Source of the DNA: Diadema setosum | Taxonomy: Eukaryota; Echinodermata; Echinoidea; Diadematoida; Diadematidae | Direction: 5' to 3' | Length of the DNA stretch: 64,000 nt | Assembly: GCA_033980235.1 (NCBI GenBank) | Contig: CM067079.1 | Coordinates: 30,556,647-30,620,646 of the forward strand | In this document: positions 24,590 through 34,100 of the stretch, one piece after another | Layout of the letters: the number at the start of each line of letters is the position of its first letter | How positions within the stretch are numbered: the first letter of the stretch is position 1 | The notes under the pieces: generated by a model | The model's input: only the letters and a program-made list of their open reading frames with translations | Database searches by the model: none | What the model was told of the DNA's origin: nothing | Translations under genes and position numbers: made by a program

Positions 24590-25390
24590 GGAGTGCTGAG
24601 GTACAGAATGTGATACTTCATGCGGTATTTCTGTGGTATTCCTGTGGTGACACTGTGGTATTCCTGTGGCAACACTGTGGTATTCCTGTGGTACAGACTT
24701 TGCATAGCTCATGAATATTTATAAAAAGCAACCTAAATTTGAGAAAATTCATAAAATACTTCTAAATTCGAAGTATTTGTGATGGGATTTCCTTTGAACT
24801 ATTGTCTAATAATGTTATGTTATACCAATGTCATAGATTTTGTTATGAAAATGTAATTTCATATTCAATAACAGTGTTATCTACTCAGTAACCGTGCCTT
24901 CATGCTTTACAAATATTGATACACCTGATGACTATATGGTATTTGATATATTTGATGACTATGTGGTGACTACCACATTGTACTGTGGTGGACTATGTGG
25001 TGACTGCCACAGTGTGGTAGACTCTGTGGTGAATACCATAGTGTGGAGGACTATGTGGTGATTGCCACAGTGTGGTAGACTATGTGGTGAATACCATAGT
25101 GTGGTGGATTATGTGGTGACTACCACAGTGTAATGGACTATGTGGTCATAACCCTGTGGTCATAGTGTGTGAGACTGTGGTTTAATTCACAGTGTTTCTA
25201 ATATGTGTTTTGGACCATGTGGTAATGCTATGTTGCACAGTGTGGTGACGCTGTGTTTCACACTGTGGTAAATACACAGTGTTACCACATGTCCCAAAAT
25301 CACATATTAAACACATGTGTTCCACACTGTGTGCCACACTGTGTTGCACACTGTGTTACATAGTGTGGTAAAACTGTGTTCTTTCCATAA
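24590..25390. repeat. Right CACAGTGTGG array
   Basis: Repeats of CTATGTGGTGACTACCACAG and related words, ending CCACACTGTGTGCCACACTG. It is inverted relative to the left array. Confidence 0.75.
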
Positions 25391-25393
25391 GGG

Positions 25394-26159
25394 TATAGGA
25401 ATTCTCTAACTACAGCTGCCCAGCAGTGCGGCCTAGCGTTATCATCCTGCAGTTGGAAATTAAACCCATACACATGTCTTTCATATGGAAGGCAGTGGAA
25501 CTTCAATATCTCCCTGGAGACCGCGGTGTGCACTAGATAAGTAAACGCCACTAGTGGTGCCATCCGGCACCACAAGTGGCGTTTTTCCTCCGTAATGGAT
25601 TCTGGCCCAGACCATCGCTGGGCAACCTCCACCTTGGGTTGTCTCGTGGACACAGTCATCCCGAAGGCTTTCCCCAGCTAACCGACGAACTCACTGTCTC
25701 TCATCTCTACGTTCAAGGATGAACCGGCTCTCGTCCATGAAGATAACACTTTTCCAGTGTCCCAGTTGAAGCGTCCTGTGCTGCCTGGCCCAAAGGAGAC
25801 GAGCTTCCCCGAGGCGAACCGTCAGGCGTGGACATCTATAACCAATCATCGTGCTCGGTAGCCATGTTGTATTAATCTGATATTGACTTTTGATCTTTGA
25901 GACGTTGATTCCATGATGTCTCCTCCACAAGCGTTGAAGACGACTCGCGGGTAACTTCCGGTTTCTGCGGCTAAGATTCAACAGTTGGCGATCATCTCCG
26001 TTTGTTGTCAGTCTGGGACGTCCTGCATGGTGATTTCCGTGGCAGCACATTTCCTCTCTCCACGAGACTGCACCCTGTGAAATCTCTAGGATAGCTCCTA
26101 TACGAGTCTGCTTCGGTAGCCCTCCTGCCTACCTTAAGCGCTATCACTCTCTCGCGCAT
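25394..26159 (-). pseudogene. Tc1-like transposase, N-terminal and central part (broken)
   Basis: Reading the minus strand, MRERVIALKVGRRATEA starts the helix-turn-helix region. AGRPRLTTNGDDRQLL follows in another frame (GRPR hook between the two DNA-binding subdomains). Then come VIFMDESRF, with the first catalytic Asp, and FQLQDDNARPH, with the second. At least two frame changes and a stop after RRDERQ are present. The coding sequence is interrupted after VREFLYP by the 21991-25393 element and resumes at 21988. Confidence 0.88.
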
Positions 26160-26503
26160 ACCGTCAGCATTGGACCAGGCACAGACTAGGGGGACTCTGT
26201 ACCAATTTTTAATGCAAACAGTACAGGGAACTTGGAAAAAATGAACTTTCTCTACACGGTGCAAAATCAGCAAAAAAAAAAAAGGGCAATATTTCAACTG
26301 CACAGGGCTTTATAGTCTGCACAAGGTATAGCTTTGTTAAGTAATAACACATTCCTCATGTTCAAATATCACCTGAATAATGGGGTAACATTGCGTATAT
26401 TCAATAACATACCAGCTTGTCTACAGACAGCCTTTTAAATGCAAACAAAACGGTCGACTTTTATTAAATACAAAATTATTCCACCTTTTTGACCAACATT
26501 ACC

Positions 26504-27285
26504 ATACAACCGAGGACTTATTGGTCTGCGAAGCGAGGACGTCCTCGGTATGTGTGTCCTCAGTTTAAATGTAATAAGTTCGTGTGTTTGTCTACCACCA
26601 TGGGGCAAGTGCACATACACACAAACGGGTGTACACACACACACACATATTATACACTCCTTGTCCCAGTACTAGTAACGTGGATGGATCAATTCGAGCT
26701 CTTGGGTCTATCTCAAATATATTATTCAATTCAATTTTATTCAGCCATTCAATTAAAACATACGTATGACATGCAAGCGTACAAAATGTTACATGATACA
26801 CAAATACATTGAAAGGCCTGGGCGTGGACCACTGTGAAGCAGGGCTTGTATATAAATGGGCTCCATTCGACGCGAGGTCGATTTTTAAAAGCAAATTAGC
26901 TTATTACAATCTCTACTTGAAAATCTTATTCTAACACAAATCAAACTTCATATTATACAAACATTTTTAAAAAGTTTTACATCAGACTATATACCCGCCC
27001 ACATGTCACACACAATCAATTTTCGACAGTTTATAACTAAATGAAAATCATACATAAACAGATTATTAAAATGTAGTAAAATGTATTAACATCAGCGACA
27101 TAATAACAGCACAGTAAAAATTTCACTTCCCAAATTCATTAAATATTTCCCTTTTACATACTTAAAAATTTGACAAAGTGAGCATGCTCTTATATCATAA
27201 TGTTCTCATTTAAATCATTCCATATATTTATTCCTGCGTAGCGTAATGATTTCAATGGTTGAGTCGTATTTATGTATCAATATTT
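26504..27285. other. No gene; possible minus-strand LINE tail near 26725
   Basis: ATTCAATTCAATTTTATTCAG near 26725 resembles the inverse of a non-LTR 3' end. CA-rich words lie at 26630-26650. The rest is A/T-rich. Confidence 0.3.
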
Positions 27286-27531
27286 GAAGAGTTTGTTTGC
27301 AAAAACCGATAAGTCCATATTAACAAATGGAGATATTTGCAATTAAAGGTCAAGAAAAATAAAGAGAATAATAAGAAATGTTTTGCTTCTTTTGACCATA
27401 ACTTTAAAAAATGTACCATTATATATAGTGACCAATAATCATTTAAAAGGTATTATTTTGAACTTTATGACAGAGATCGCACTTCAAAATCTTCAAAAAT
27501 GGACTTATCGGTTTTTGCAAACAAACCCTTC
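27286..27531. mobile_element. 246 bp MITE with perfect 28 bp TIRs
   Basis: GTTTGTTTGCAAAAACCGAT (27291 on) is repeated in perfect inversion up to 27526, the match running 28 bp to ...AAGTCCAT. The interior is A/T-rich and non-coding. Confidence 0.8.
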
Positions 27532-27849
27532 ATTTTTTTGCCTTGTATTATGAGTATGAAGAAATGAGTTACACTTCAGCATATTGCAGGAAGTTATTAC
27601 CACTATACAGCGTACCATGGCAACGCGCTATATACATGCTCTTGCCATCACAATTATGTGATGATGACACGGTGAAATTGCAGTTCTTTTTGGCATGTAT
27701 TCCCCACTATAGAGACAGAACAAAACATCCCAGACTTTGCCAACAGTCTCCAGCACTGTTTTCTTTTCTTCTTCTTTTTTAATCTGTATCACTGTTATTC
27801 TTGTTACAGATTGTATGTCATGGTTCATCATTTTTCATTATAGGACGAA

Positions 27850-28576
27850 AAGGCAAGACGCCACTGAAAATTCCGCTTTTCCGCGATCCGGCGATCACGT
27901 GCAGCGATCATGCCAACCCAGTCGACCGGGGAAAATCCCCAGCCAATCGCAGTACGTCCTGCTAGCTACACATGCTAAGCATGTGTGGCCCATCTGCAAT
28001 CCTTTGCCTCTGCGTCACACAACGCCGCGACGCGACGGTCGTCCATATCTCGCCAAATTAGGCTCTTACAAATATATATATATATATCACTTACACGCCA
28101 ATTGTGCGATATACTAGTATTGCTCGTTAATGGTAGAGGCGGTTAAAACTAGGCAGTAAACACATAGATTAGTATGTTTAGTATGATCATCTTTATCACT
28201 ACAGTTCTTTTTAAAAAGAGAGTAAAGTGGTAAGGGGAGCAAAAATTGCGAGAACCTAAATTCGCAATTTTACTTCAATGCCGTGGTGCTGCAGCGGACC
28301 TTCCACTCACGGCGCACGTCAACGATTTCTCTACTGAGTACTAGTACAGTAACATGCATGCTATCTCAGTCAAAAGACAATAGCTGGCATACACAGCTGG
28401 CATGTCAGTATTGTGTACGCGTACCGGACCATTTCACCGGCCGGTGCAGCGCGAGTGGTGCTTTGGTGGCGATCCGATATACTAGTAGGCGCTTTATTTC
28501 GGGTACGTGCTCCTGACTCAACTGGCTGGCAGCCCGTTGCACTGCGGAAGTTTCTCCTTGTTGATTATAATAATTG
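27850..28576 (+). promoter_or_regulatory. Candidate promoter and non-coding first exon of the carrier gene
   Basis: A stretch richer in CpG than its surroundings (27850-28050 and 28420-28530) lies upstream of the ATG exon. It ends near a good donor-like site, TTG|GTGAGTAG, at 28576/28577. A pyrimidine-rich tract ending TATCTAG near 30673 could be the acceptor of a 5' UTR exon. Nothing in the sequence proves transcription here. Confidence 0.2.
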
Positions 28577-28762
28577 GTGAGTAGATAGAACCTCATATCT
28601 AGAAGTTCAGATCCTAGACTTCTGTGCCATTAGATGCGCAGATCCGTAAAAACTAGCATTTCTGTTGAAATGACGGCCTTTTCCACAATTTCCGGCAAGT
28701 GTGATACATGTGGGATGGTAACTACACGCAGCCGCGACAAACGCGGCTGCACCTCTATTCCT

Positions 28763-29313
28763 TCGCAGACGTTGTCATTTTTCAGTGTGGTTGTGCGACT
28801 CCTTCATGAGTATCTTTATTAATCGTGGAAAACTAAAATACAAGGAATTATCGTAATCTATGACAATCATTCAATAATCGGTATGCGAGTTTTTGTTTAA
28901 TTACGTCAAAAACTCACCGAAATCTGTGGCTAAAATCAGGTCTATAAACGTCCTTATTGCTTCACTCCTCATCTGCGTGTTAATGAATGGCATTCACTCA
29001 CCTATACTACAACGTAGGTAGTCGGTCAAGGAGACGTACGTCTCCGACTACCTACATGTACGTTGTAGTATAGGAGAGTGAATGCCATTCATATAACACG
29101 CAGATGAGGAATGAAGCAATAAGGACGTTTACAGACCTGATTTCAGCCACAGATTTCGGTGAGTTTTTGACGTAATTAAACAAAAAATCGTAAACCGATT
29201 ATTGAATGATTATCATAGATTACGATAATTCCTTGTATTTTAGTTTTCCACGATTAATAAAGATATTCATGAAGGAGTCGCACAACCACACTGAAAAATG
29301 ACAACGTCTGCGA
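28763..29313. repeat. 551 bp palindrome with ~265 bp arms
   Basis: TCGCAGACGTTGTCATTTTT at the left is inverted at the right end (29313). The arms meet near 29038 in GGAGACGTACGTCTCC. Mismatches are few, so the two arms are near copies. There is no coding capacity. Confidence 0.9.
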
Positions 29314-29357
29314 GTAGTTAGTGGGATGGGAGTTCTCTACGCTTCAACAGTGGTCAC

Positions 29358-29531
29358 CTGGGGGGCATTTCATGAAGGAACTTGTCGGATAAAATGTCCG
29401 ACAAGTCAATTATATCCGACAAGTTCAGAGAAATCAGCCAATCAGACTAAAGAATTTCTCAAAACTTGTCGGATATAATTGACTTGTCAGATATTTTATC
29501 CGACAAGTTCCTTCATGAAATGCCCCCCAGG
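29358..29531. mobile_element. Hairpin MITE (CTTGTCGGATA family), longer copy
   Basis: CCTGGGGGGCATTTCATGAA is inverted at the right end, with repeated ACTTGTCGGATATAATTGAC words inside. TCAC flanks both sides and may be the target duplication. Its short relative is at 12601. Confidence 0.8.
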
Positions 29532-29654
29532 TCACTGCACTGTCTGTGCTGTGCAGTGCATGCAGAAGCCTGTGTAGTGTTGAATGGTGTGGTGTGTGAC
29601 TGTGAGATCGGTTATCCTGCTATCTTCTGGACGACCCTGGCCCTGCCTGACTTT

Positions 29655-29805
29655 GACCGACAAGTATGTCTACACTCTAAGGTGAAAAACTTCTCATTTA
29701 TAATAATGACATTTGCTGGGTCAGTTGTTCGTTAACTGACCCAGCAAATGTCATTATTATAAATGAGAAGTTTTTCGCCGATCGCCTTAGACATACTTGT
29801 CGGTC
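29655..29805. repeat. 151 bp hairpin
   Basis: GACCGACAAGTATGTCTA at the left and its inverse at the right; the arms meet at CAGTTGTTCGTTAACTG. The GAAAAACTTCTCATTTATAA segment is perfect in both arms. Confidence 0.85.
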
Positions 29806-29896
29806 AGTGCCAGAATTTGTGAAGTTGGCACACCGTTGACCGAGTCGGATGTGTGAATGTGGCACATAAAGAGTTAAAAAGTCCTGTACACATGAT

Positions 29897-30012
29897 GCAA
29901 TGATACAAGATTTTGCACATGGTAAAAGATAGAGGCGCTCTATTCAACGAGGTGAAGCCGAGTTCAGTAGTGCACCTCATCTTTCACCTAGTGCAAAATC
30001 TTGTTCCATTGT
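29897..30012. repeat. 116 bp hairpin
   Basis: GCAATGATACAAGATTTTGC pairs with GCAAAATCTTGTTCCATTG. Between 30013 and 31138 no gene or strong repeat was recognised, apart from the possible 5' UTR acceptor near 30673. Confidence 0.7.
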
Positions 30013-31138
30013 ATGAGTAAAGAGCATATCATATTTGTTCTATACAGCACCTCAGACTTCAAGGGATTTGGTCCACCGATTCTTGAATACAGTGTACTGT
30101 AGTACAGAATTTCATGAAGGGGAATGGTTGTATTGTTTTGTAGCTCAGTACCGAATCGTAGGCAAAAGCAAATGGTTGAAATTGTTGACAGTGTAAATAT
30201 GAGTGACTAATTATGCACAAGTTGTGACTGATTGAGTGCATGTTGCAAAGGTGTACATCCTGACATCGGGGGTGTGCAATGGTGCAAAAATTTCATGAGT
30301 TATGATTATAATCCTCGTACAGAAATAGGTGACAATAGCCATGCAATATCCAAATTCCTCGTGATATCAATTGCATGGCTCAACAGCGACAGCTTGCTGT
30401 GGTACTTTTAACTGCATATTGCATGATAAGCAATTGAACAGTTGGATAGCTAGAATCTTTTTAGGTGCTGTATAATACCAATCAGTAAGCATACACTGTT
30501 TATGTACCAAATTGCAGCAAAAGTACTGTTCAGGATCGGCCTACATGTACTTTTTCTTGGTACTTTACCAGTGTCTGATTTGTTGTTTATAATTTTTCTG
30601 TTTGAAGTATAACATAGAATAGCATACATATGCATTTATTAACTTCTCTCTTTCTGATTTCCTGTTATCTAGGTTTAAATTCCTCAGTGGACTACACAAA
30701 TCTCAGCCTGACAGAGAATGATATTTTGAAGCATTGACAATCTTCTTGACATGTTGTCACAGGGGTGTGGTGACTGATTTCAAGCACCCATGGATGCCAT
30801 GCCTCTTCTATGATGGATGTCATCATTTCTCGACTCCACCTGACCAGATGCAATTATAATCGGCAGGTGATCCTTGGAAGTGAACGGAAAAAGCACAAGG
30901 AGATGAGACTTGGGGATATTTGAGGGAGAAAACAAGCCAATGGGTCTATGTTTCATGAGCAAACATGAGATACCCGTTCAGTATCATAACAAGCCAGAAA
31001 TAACGTGACTTTACGCAAAAAAAACAACTTTCTTATTAACCTGCCAGCAAACCGGTAGAATTGATTATTTGTGTTCACTGGCCTGAACAGTGAAGTATCC
31101 TAGGACTACTGATACGTGTACATGTGTGTGACATAACC

Positions 31139-31199
31139 ATGGCAACAAACTGGAAGCCATTTGTTTATGGCGGAACTGCTTCTGTTGTGGCAGAATGTG
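31139..31199 (+). CDS. SLC25A30: Carrier gene exon 1 (start codon)
   Basis: Codes [20 protein letters not shown] plus the first base of the next Gly codon. The donor is GTAAGT at 31200. This is the start of transmembrane helix 1; the NWKPFVYGG block matches the N-terminus of vertebrate A14/A30 carriers, which fixes this ATG as the start. No mitochondrial presequence is seen, as expected for most SLC25 proteins. Confidence 0.93.
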
Positions 31200-34100
31200 G
31201 TAAGTGAATGCAATATATTGTATGGTGTAAAGTTAGGGTTGTCAAACAGAATACAGTGTTGCAAGAGATTGAAAGCGACACTCCCACTAGCTGTTTTATG
31301 ATGCAATCAATTTTATGGCAGAAATTCTTAAGCCATCATCAACTTAAAGTGTGGTGTGATAGCTTGAGAATGATAACTTATTAGTCAATAAAAGTTTTGG
31401 GTACAATGTGGCATGTACATAATTGGTGTTTAAGATGTATACATGGCACAACAGGCCAAAATTTACATTAGCAGATGAACTGGGAGATAGTGGACTGAAT
31501 TTAGGAAAGCAAAGTGCAAAGTAAAGTTTATATGAGAGCATCTATAAACTCACCTATCAGACTAAAGACAAACACAAATGTTTTGTGGTTGTTATGCATG
31601 CAAAGTGCAATTTGATATTACAGATTTCCTTTATATAGCTAAGGCAATACATTGATTTTAATAGGAGTTCATATCTTACAGTAAAAGTTCCATGTAGTGT
31701 CTATTGGAGCAGTCATGGAAGTCAAGGAAGTAGCAGTACCGGTATTCAAATATACTGTAAAAGCTGTATTTTTTTTTTGTTTTGTTTTTTTTTGTTTTTT
31801 TTTTGTTTTGTTACAGATATTTTCACAAATGAGGAGGTCACAGACATTTTTCCAAGATTTTTTTTTTTGTTTTGTTTTATTTGACACTGGGCTGTCGCAT
31901 AAAGTGCAGTGATGCTAGACTGTTCACTCTGCCACTTGGTGCGATCTACAACTAGATCACATGCCAATAATTTTGCACACAATGTATTGTACATTTTTGA
32001 CCCAATGGCAATTCATGAAGTTTGGTGCAATTATAATCTTTGCAAAAATATCAGCTTTTACAGAATTAGTAGCAGCACTCATTGGCTACAATGTTATTTA
32101 TGCTACCGGTAGAAGCCATGTGCTTAGAAAGGGATAAAGATAACTGAATTCAGATAAATCTAGGTCAAACTGGAAAACAGAGAATGGCCAAGTGGACATT
32201 TTGATCAAGAGTACAGGCATGTTCTTTCTTTTTTTTTATAGCGAGTCACGCAGTATGCAAAAATGAAAGCAAGAGATTATTAAGCAGAGGGGTGAAGGTT
32301 GAGGTGTGAGTTTTCTTCAGTTTGTCTCCCTCTTAAAATGAAATTTGTAAGATTGCAACTGCTGATCTATAATTCAACAAACCTGTCTGAAAAAGGGAAC
32401 CAGTCGGTATTTGTTCCAAGTTCATCGTGTCACTGCCAGCAATCAAGGATAGCCTGGTGGTACAATTGTAGTGTCGCTGCCCGGAGAGTAGTAGATGACA
32501 AGTTCGAATCCCATTGGTTCCTTTTTTCCGACATGTTTATTAAATTATAGATCAGCAGTTGCGATCTTACAAATTTTTGAAGAAGGAAATAAATTGAAGA
32601 AAACTTACACCTCAATATGAAATCTTGTCTGTAAATTCTGTGTGAGTTGTACATGACACAATTTTGTTGTAGATGCCATTGAAAACAAACTGTGTTTGGT
32701 GTATTGTGGTGTATATTACCATCATGGCCTGAGTTTGTTTGGGTGTGAATCTTTCCTGCCTGTAGGCACCTTTCCTCTTGATCTGACTAAAACAAGACTT
32801 CAAGTGCAGGGACAGAGGCTGGAGGCAAACTTCCGAGACATGAAGTACCGTGGCATGTTCCATGCTCTCAGAAGAATTGCCAAAGAAGAGGGGGTGCGTG
32901 CTCTTTACTCAGGGTAAGTAATGTTTGTTTTGTTTGACTTGTTTTTACCCAAGTGATGCCTGCACTTTGAAATACACTGTAAGTCTACGAGGCCACGGCA
33001 GTCTGATGCGTGATTAATTCTGTCATGCATGCCAGTAATATAAAAAGATCTACAGTTTGGAAGAATTGTGATACTCTTGGACCTTCACTGAAAAATGACA
33101 AGTCATTATCATGACCGAAGTTTCATTCTTTGTGATTTCAGATTTGGCAGTTACATTTCACAGTTGAAGGGGCTATTGTTGACCAAATTTAACTTTGTCC
33201 ACTTTCAGTGCAGTGTCAAGTCCTTTCATATCTTTCTTGAATGATTATACTTAATATTTCTTTACATGAAATAACCGACCTCAACAACATACAATAATAA
33301 AAAAGCTTCATGATTGCTGTTACTTTTAGACATAAAATGGAGGGAAACGGAACCTTTTTAAATGAGGTGCTACATTACATTCAGTCCTGTCTACTCTCTG
33401 ATGTGTATAAATACAGTAGACCTCGCCAGGTCAACATCGCATAAGTCGACAACTCGCTTAAGTCGACACAATAAAAAAGTCCCGATTTTTGCCTTTGTTA
33501 TTCCTTGAAAATTTCCTCGTCTTAGTCGACATTTATAAGTGGACAACTCGCATAAGTCAACCTGATTTTTCAGTGCCAACTAAGCTGAAATATGTGTTAA
33601 TTCCCTCGTCTAAGTCGACATAAGTTTTCGCTCAAAATCTTATCACCATTCTCTGGAAACGAATTGTTTTCCCGCTCCGATTCGCTGCATTTCTACTCGG
33701 TAATTCGCTATAGCGTACGGCGCGGTAGCGTTCGCGCCATGCGTCCATTGTCTTGTATGCCAGAATAGAAAGGGCATACACTCATTTACACTGGAGTATT
33801 ACATGTAGTACCCAAGGCAGTTCACTTTATCCCTTTTCTCAATCTCGTTTTTCTCAAAACGCAAAAATTTTGTACACTTTACTATGTCCCAGTAGGTATT
33901 CATTATCCGAACATGAAATGTTTTTGTAAATCCGAATGATGGTAATGGTAATGGTAATGGTTTATTTAAAAAAAATTCATTTGCAACCATGAACATGGCT
34001 GAATTGCAGAATTTTGTACAGTGTAATATTTCATTTTATGGGAACATACATAATCATACAATCAGTCTACGATTAAAAGATAAAACTACACAATTATATA

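Larger units (their letters stand above)
21991..25393. mobile_element. 3.4 kb TIR element with CCACAGTGTGG arrays
   Basis: The left end CCCTTATGGAACAAACACAG matches the inverse of the right end (CTGTGTTCTTTCCATAAGGG), flanked by TA at 21989-21990 and 25394-25395. Zones of about 800 bp at each end carry many ACCACAGTGTGGTA-like palindromes with GACTATGTGGT words. No transposase was seen. The TIR start (CCCTTAT), TA target and array layout are shared with the 7154-12319 element, but the array motif is different. Confidence 0.8.
21389..26503 (-). mobile_element. Tc1-like transposon, inactive, split by another element
   Basis: The ends are inverse: TGTTGGTCATAAAGGTGGAA near 21392 and TTCCACCTTTTTGACCAACA near 26480. 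Without the 3403-bp insertion at 21991-25393 the element would be about 1.7 kb, the usual Tc1 size. It encodes one transposase on the minus strand in two pieces. Confidence 0.85.

Noticed and set aside
22010..25390. Short regularly repeated palindromes considered as a CRISPR array
   Set aside because: No constant repeat with unique spacers of even length, no cas genes, and a eukaryotic context; the words are subterminal arrays of a DNA transposon.
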